Made by a program: the position numbers and the translations under genes. Under the pieces are notes generated by a model. That model saw only the letters and a list, made by a program, of their open reading frames with translations. It had not been told where the DNA came from and made no database searches. A DNA stretch of 64,000 nt from Flavobacterium sp. WC2421 (lineage in GTDB: Bacteria > Bacteroidota > Bacteroidia > Flavobacteriales > Flavobacteriaceae): the NCBI RefSeq assembly GCF_040822115.1, contig NZ_CP162004.1, positions 1,116,001 through 1,180,000 of the forward strand, in the 5' to 3' direction. Shown here in pieces: positions 62,672-64,000 of this stretch. Positions within the stretch are counted from its first letter, which is position 1, and every line of letters starts with the position of its first letter.

Positions 62672-63220
62672 TTATTTGATATTATAAGAAGCCAATAATT
62701 CTTGGTATTCTGGAGAACTTCTTCTTCTTACAGATTCTGTTCTAACTAATTCTTGTAATTTCATTACTCCATCTACTATTTGCTCTGGTCTTGGCGGACA
62801 TCCAGGAACATATACATCTACAGGGATTACTTTGTCTATACCTTGTAATACAGAATACGTATCAAAAATTCCTCCTGAAGAAGCACAAGCACCAACAGCA
62901 ATTACCCAGCGAGGTTCTGCCATTTGCTCGTATACCTGACGTAAAATTGGAGCCATTTTTTTAGAAATAGTTCCCATTACCATTAACATATCTGCTTGAC
63001 GAGGAGAAAAACTAACGCGTTCAGATCCAAATCGTGCTAAATCATAATGTGATGCCATAGTAGCCATAAATTCAATTCCACAACATGAAGTTGCAAAAGG
63101 CAATGGCCAAAGTGAATTGGCGCGAGCCATTCCTACTACATCATTCAGTTTTGTAGCGAAGAATCCTTCTCCTACAACACCTTCTGGCGGGGCAACCATT
63201 TTTATATTCGAATCGCTCAT
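62672..63220 (-). CDS. nuoB: NADH-quinone oxidoreductase subunit B
   Basis: A 182-residue subunit that carries the terminal N2 cluster. Cys ligands: TSCCGIEF near 44-51, [16 protein letters not shown] near 108-123 and [14 protein letters not shown] near 138-151. Passes electrons to quinone at the NuoB-NuoD interface. Sixty-four bases after nuoA. Normal length. Confidence 0.97.
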   Translation of the reverse strand: MSDSNIKMVAPPEGVVGEGFFATKLNDVVGMARANSLWPLPFATSCCGIEFMATMASHYDLARFGSERVSFSPRQADMLMVMGTISKKMAPILRQVYEQMAEPRWVIAVGACASSGGIFDTYSVLQGIDKVIPVDVYVPGCPPRPEQIVDGVMKLQELVRTESVRRRSSPEYQELLASYNIK

Positions 63221-63284
63221 TTTTTATTTTTTTGAATTATATATTAGAAATATAGAATTGAAATTCAATATTTAAAATTATTCT

Positions 63285-63650
63285 TTATTCCCAAACTAAC
63301 GCTTTCTTTTTGATGATATAGAAAAATCCAACCAATAGTAAAAGCATGAAAATTACCATTTTCACCATTCCTTCCATTCCTAGTTCTTTGAAGTTAATTG
63401 CCCATGGATACAGGAAAATTACTTCCACATCAAATAGAACAAATAATATCGCGACTAGAAAGTATTTAACAGAGAAAGGAATACGTGCATTACCAACGGA
63501 TTCAACGCCACATTCAAAGTTTTTGTCTTTGATTTCTGACTTTCTTTTTGGTCCTAATTTGCCAGAAACGATAATGGTTCCTACTACAAATCCTACAGCA
63601 AGTATAAACTGTATTAAAATGGGAATATAATTTAGTTGATCAGATTGCAT
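63285..63650 (-). CDS. nuoA: NADH-quinone oxidoreductase subunit A
   Basis: A 121-residue membrane subunit, three helices. KNFECGVESVGNARIPFSVKYFLVAILFVLFDVEVIFLYPWA near 43-84 holds the ECG loop near the quinone site and FDVEVIFLYPWA, both family marks. First gene of the nuoA-N operon; the promoter at 63682-63712 lies 31 bases upstream. Confidence 0.97.
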   Translation of the reverse strand: MQSDQLNYIPILIQFILAVGFVVGTIIVSGKLGPKRKSEIKDKNFECGVESVGNARIPFSVKYFLVAILFVLFDVEVIFLYPWAINFKELGMEGMVKMVIFMLLLLVGFFYIIKKKALVWE

Positions 63651-63681
63651 AATTATTATTTTTAGGTACTAAAATAAGTGA

Positions 63682-63712
63682 CAAAGATAGGTTTCAAGGA
63701 ATTAAAACACAA
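63682..63712 (-). promoter_or_regulatory. Promoter of the nuo operon
   Basis: On the minus strand TTG (63710-63712), 20-base spacer, TATCTTTG (63682-63689). Both halves fit the Bacteroidota consensus. Confidence 0.72.
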
Positions 63713-63803
63713 GTTAATGAATGAAATTAGTTTATTTGAAAATGTGTTTTTTAATTAATTTTTAATGATTATAAATAGTAGTGTATTTCGGTTTGAGTAT
63801 AAT

Positions 63804-63840
63804 CAAAAAAAAACGCTTCGAAATAAATCGAAACGTTTTT
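63804..63840 (-). terminator. Terminator of the cold-shock gene
   Basis: AAAAACGCTTCGA pairs with TCGAAACGTTTTT around AATAA; A-run on the left gives a T-run on the minus strand, 30 bases past the csp stop. Confidence 0.82.
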
Positions 63841-63869
63841 AAACATTCGTAGGCAAAAAATAATTTTTG

Positions 63870-64000
63870 CTTAGATAACTGCTACTTTCGCAGCAACTTT
63901 TCCTTTTCTTCCTTCTTCTTCTTCATAGCTAACTCTGTCACCTTCGCGTAATTCTTCCGCGTTGATTCCTGAAGCGTGAACAAAAATGTCTTTTCCTGTT
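63870..64000 (-). CDS. Cold-shock domain protein, C-terminal part (5' end outside window)
   Basis: Minus-strand frame open from base 64000 to a TAA at 63870-63872, giving 42 residues: TGKDIFVHASGINAEELREG, then DRVSYEEEEGRKGKVAAK and VAVI. This is the second half of a CspA-type cold-shock domain (RNP2 motif DIFVHASGI, then VxYExExGxKGxxAxxV). Such proteins bind single-stranded RNA and DNA and act as RNA chaperones. The first half and the promoter are beyond the window edge. Confidence 0.93.

Overview
The window is a chromosomal segment of a low-GC Bacteroidota bacterium, almost certainly a Flavobacterium or close relative. Evidence: promoters of the TTTG-N19/20-TAnnTTTG type, absence of Shine-Dalgarno sequences, a secreted protein with a type IX secretion (T9SS) C-terminal sorting domain, a single-chain glycyl-tRNA synthetase, a short NuoG, AddAB-like nucleases, and TSP3-repeat OmpA proteins. 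Most of the window is core genome. No intact insertion sequence, prophage or CRISPR array was seen.

Layout. 1-6.8 kb: end of rnhA, a PfkB kinase, a long PurF-type amidotransferase, superoxide dismutase, ComF and glyS. 7.1-11.3 kb: a signalling locus made of a LytTR regulator, a small secreted protein with five identical 15-residue repeats, a TPR lipoprotein histidine kinase and its response regulator. 11.3-18.2 kb: thiL, pfkB, lepA, dus, an FtsX-like permease and rbfA. 18.2-21.5 kb: accessory stretch with hairpin repeats, a decayed XRE gene, a T9SS cargo protein and a small barrel protein. 21.5-30.3 kb: AddA-like helicase-nuclease, kbl, ompA, AddB-like nuclease. 30.4-34.9 kb: a small ABC pair, a hydrolase, an AIM24 protein and a peptidase. 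35-39.6 kb: glyoxylate shunt (aceB-aceA) divergent from a RamB/ScfR-type regulator, with a large dyad between them. 39.6-44.9 kb: HMG-CoA-synthase-like enzyme and sdhCAB. 44.9-46.8 kb: accessory block of two small genes and several repeats. 46.8-50.5 kb: nitrilase, SbsA-Ig lipoprotein, methylmalonyl-CoA epimerase, a CAU tRNA and a small proline-rich membrane protein. 50.5-63.7 kb: complete 14-gene nuoA-N operon on the minus strand. 63.87-64 kb: end of a cold-shock protein gene.

Functional theme. Acetate and fatty-acid carbon use (aceBA with its regulator, methylmalonyl-CoA epimerase) and electron entry into the quinone pool (Sdh, Nuo) lie close together. The two points that look least explained are (i) the identical-repeat secreted peptide inside a two-component locus at 7-11 kb and (ii) a dispersed family of hairpin elements (five copies here) whose arms are conserved while the hairpin tip is swapped, one copy sitting inside the nuo operon as a 50-bp perfect palindrome.

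All calls come from reading the sequence and remembered family motifs; no database search was run.
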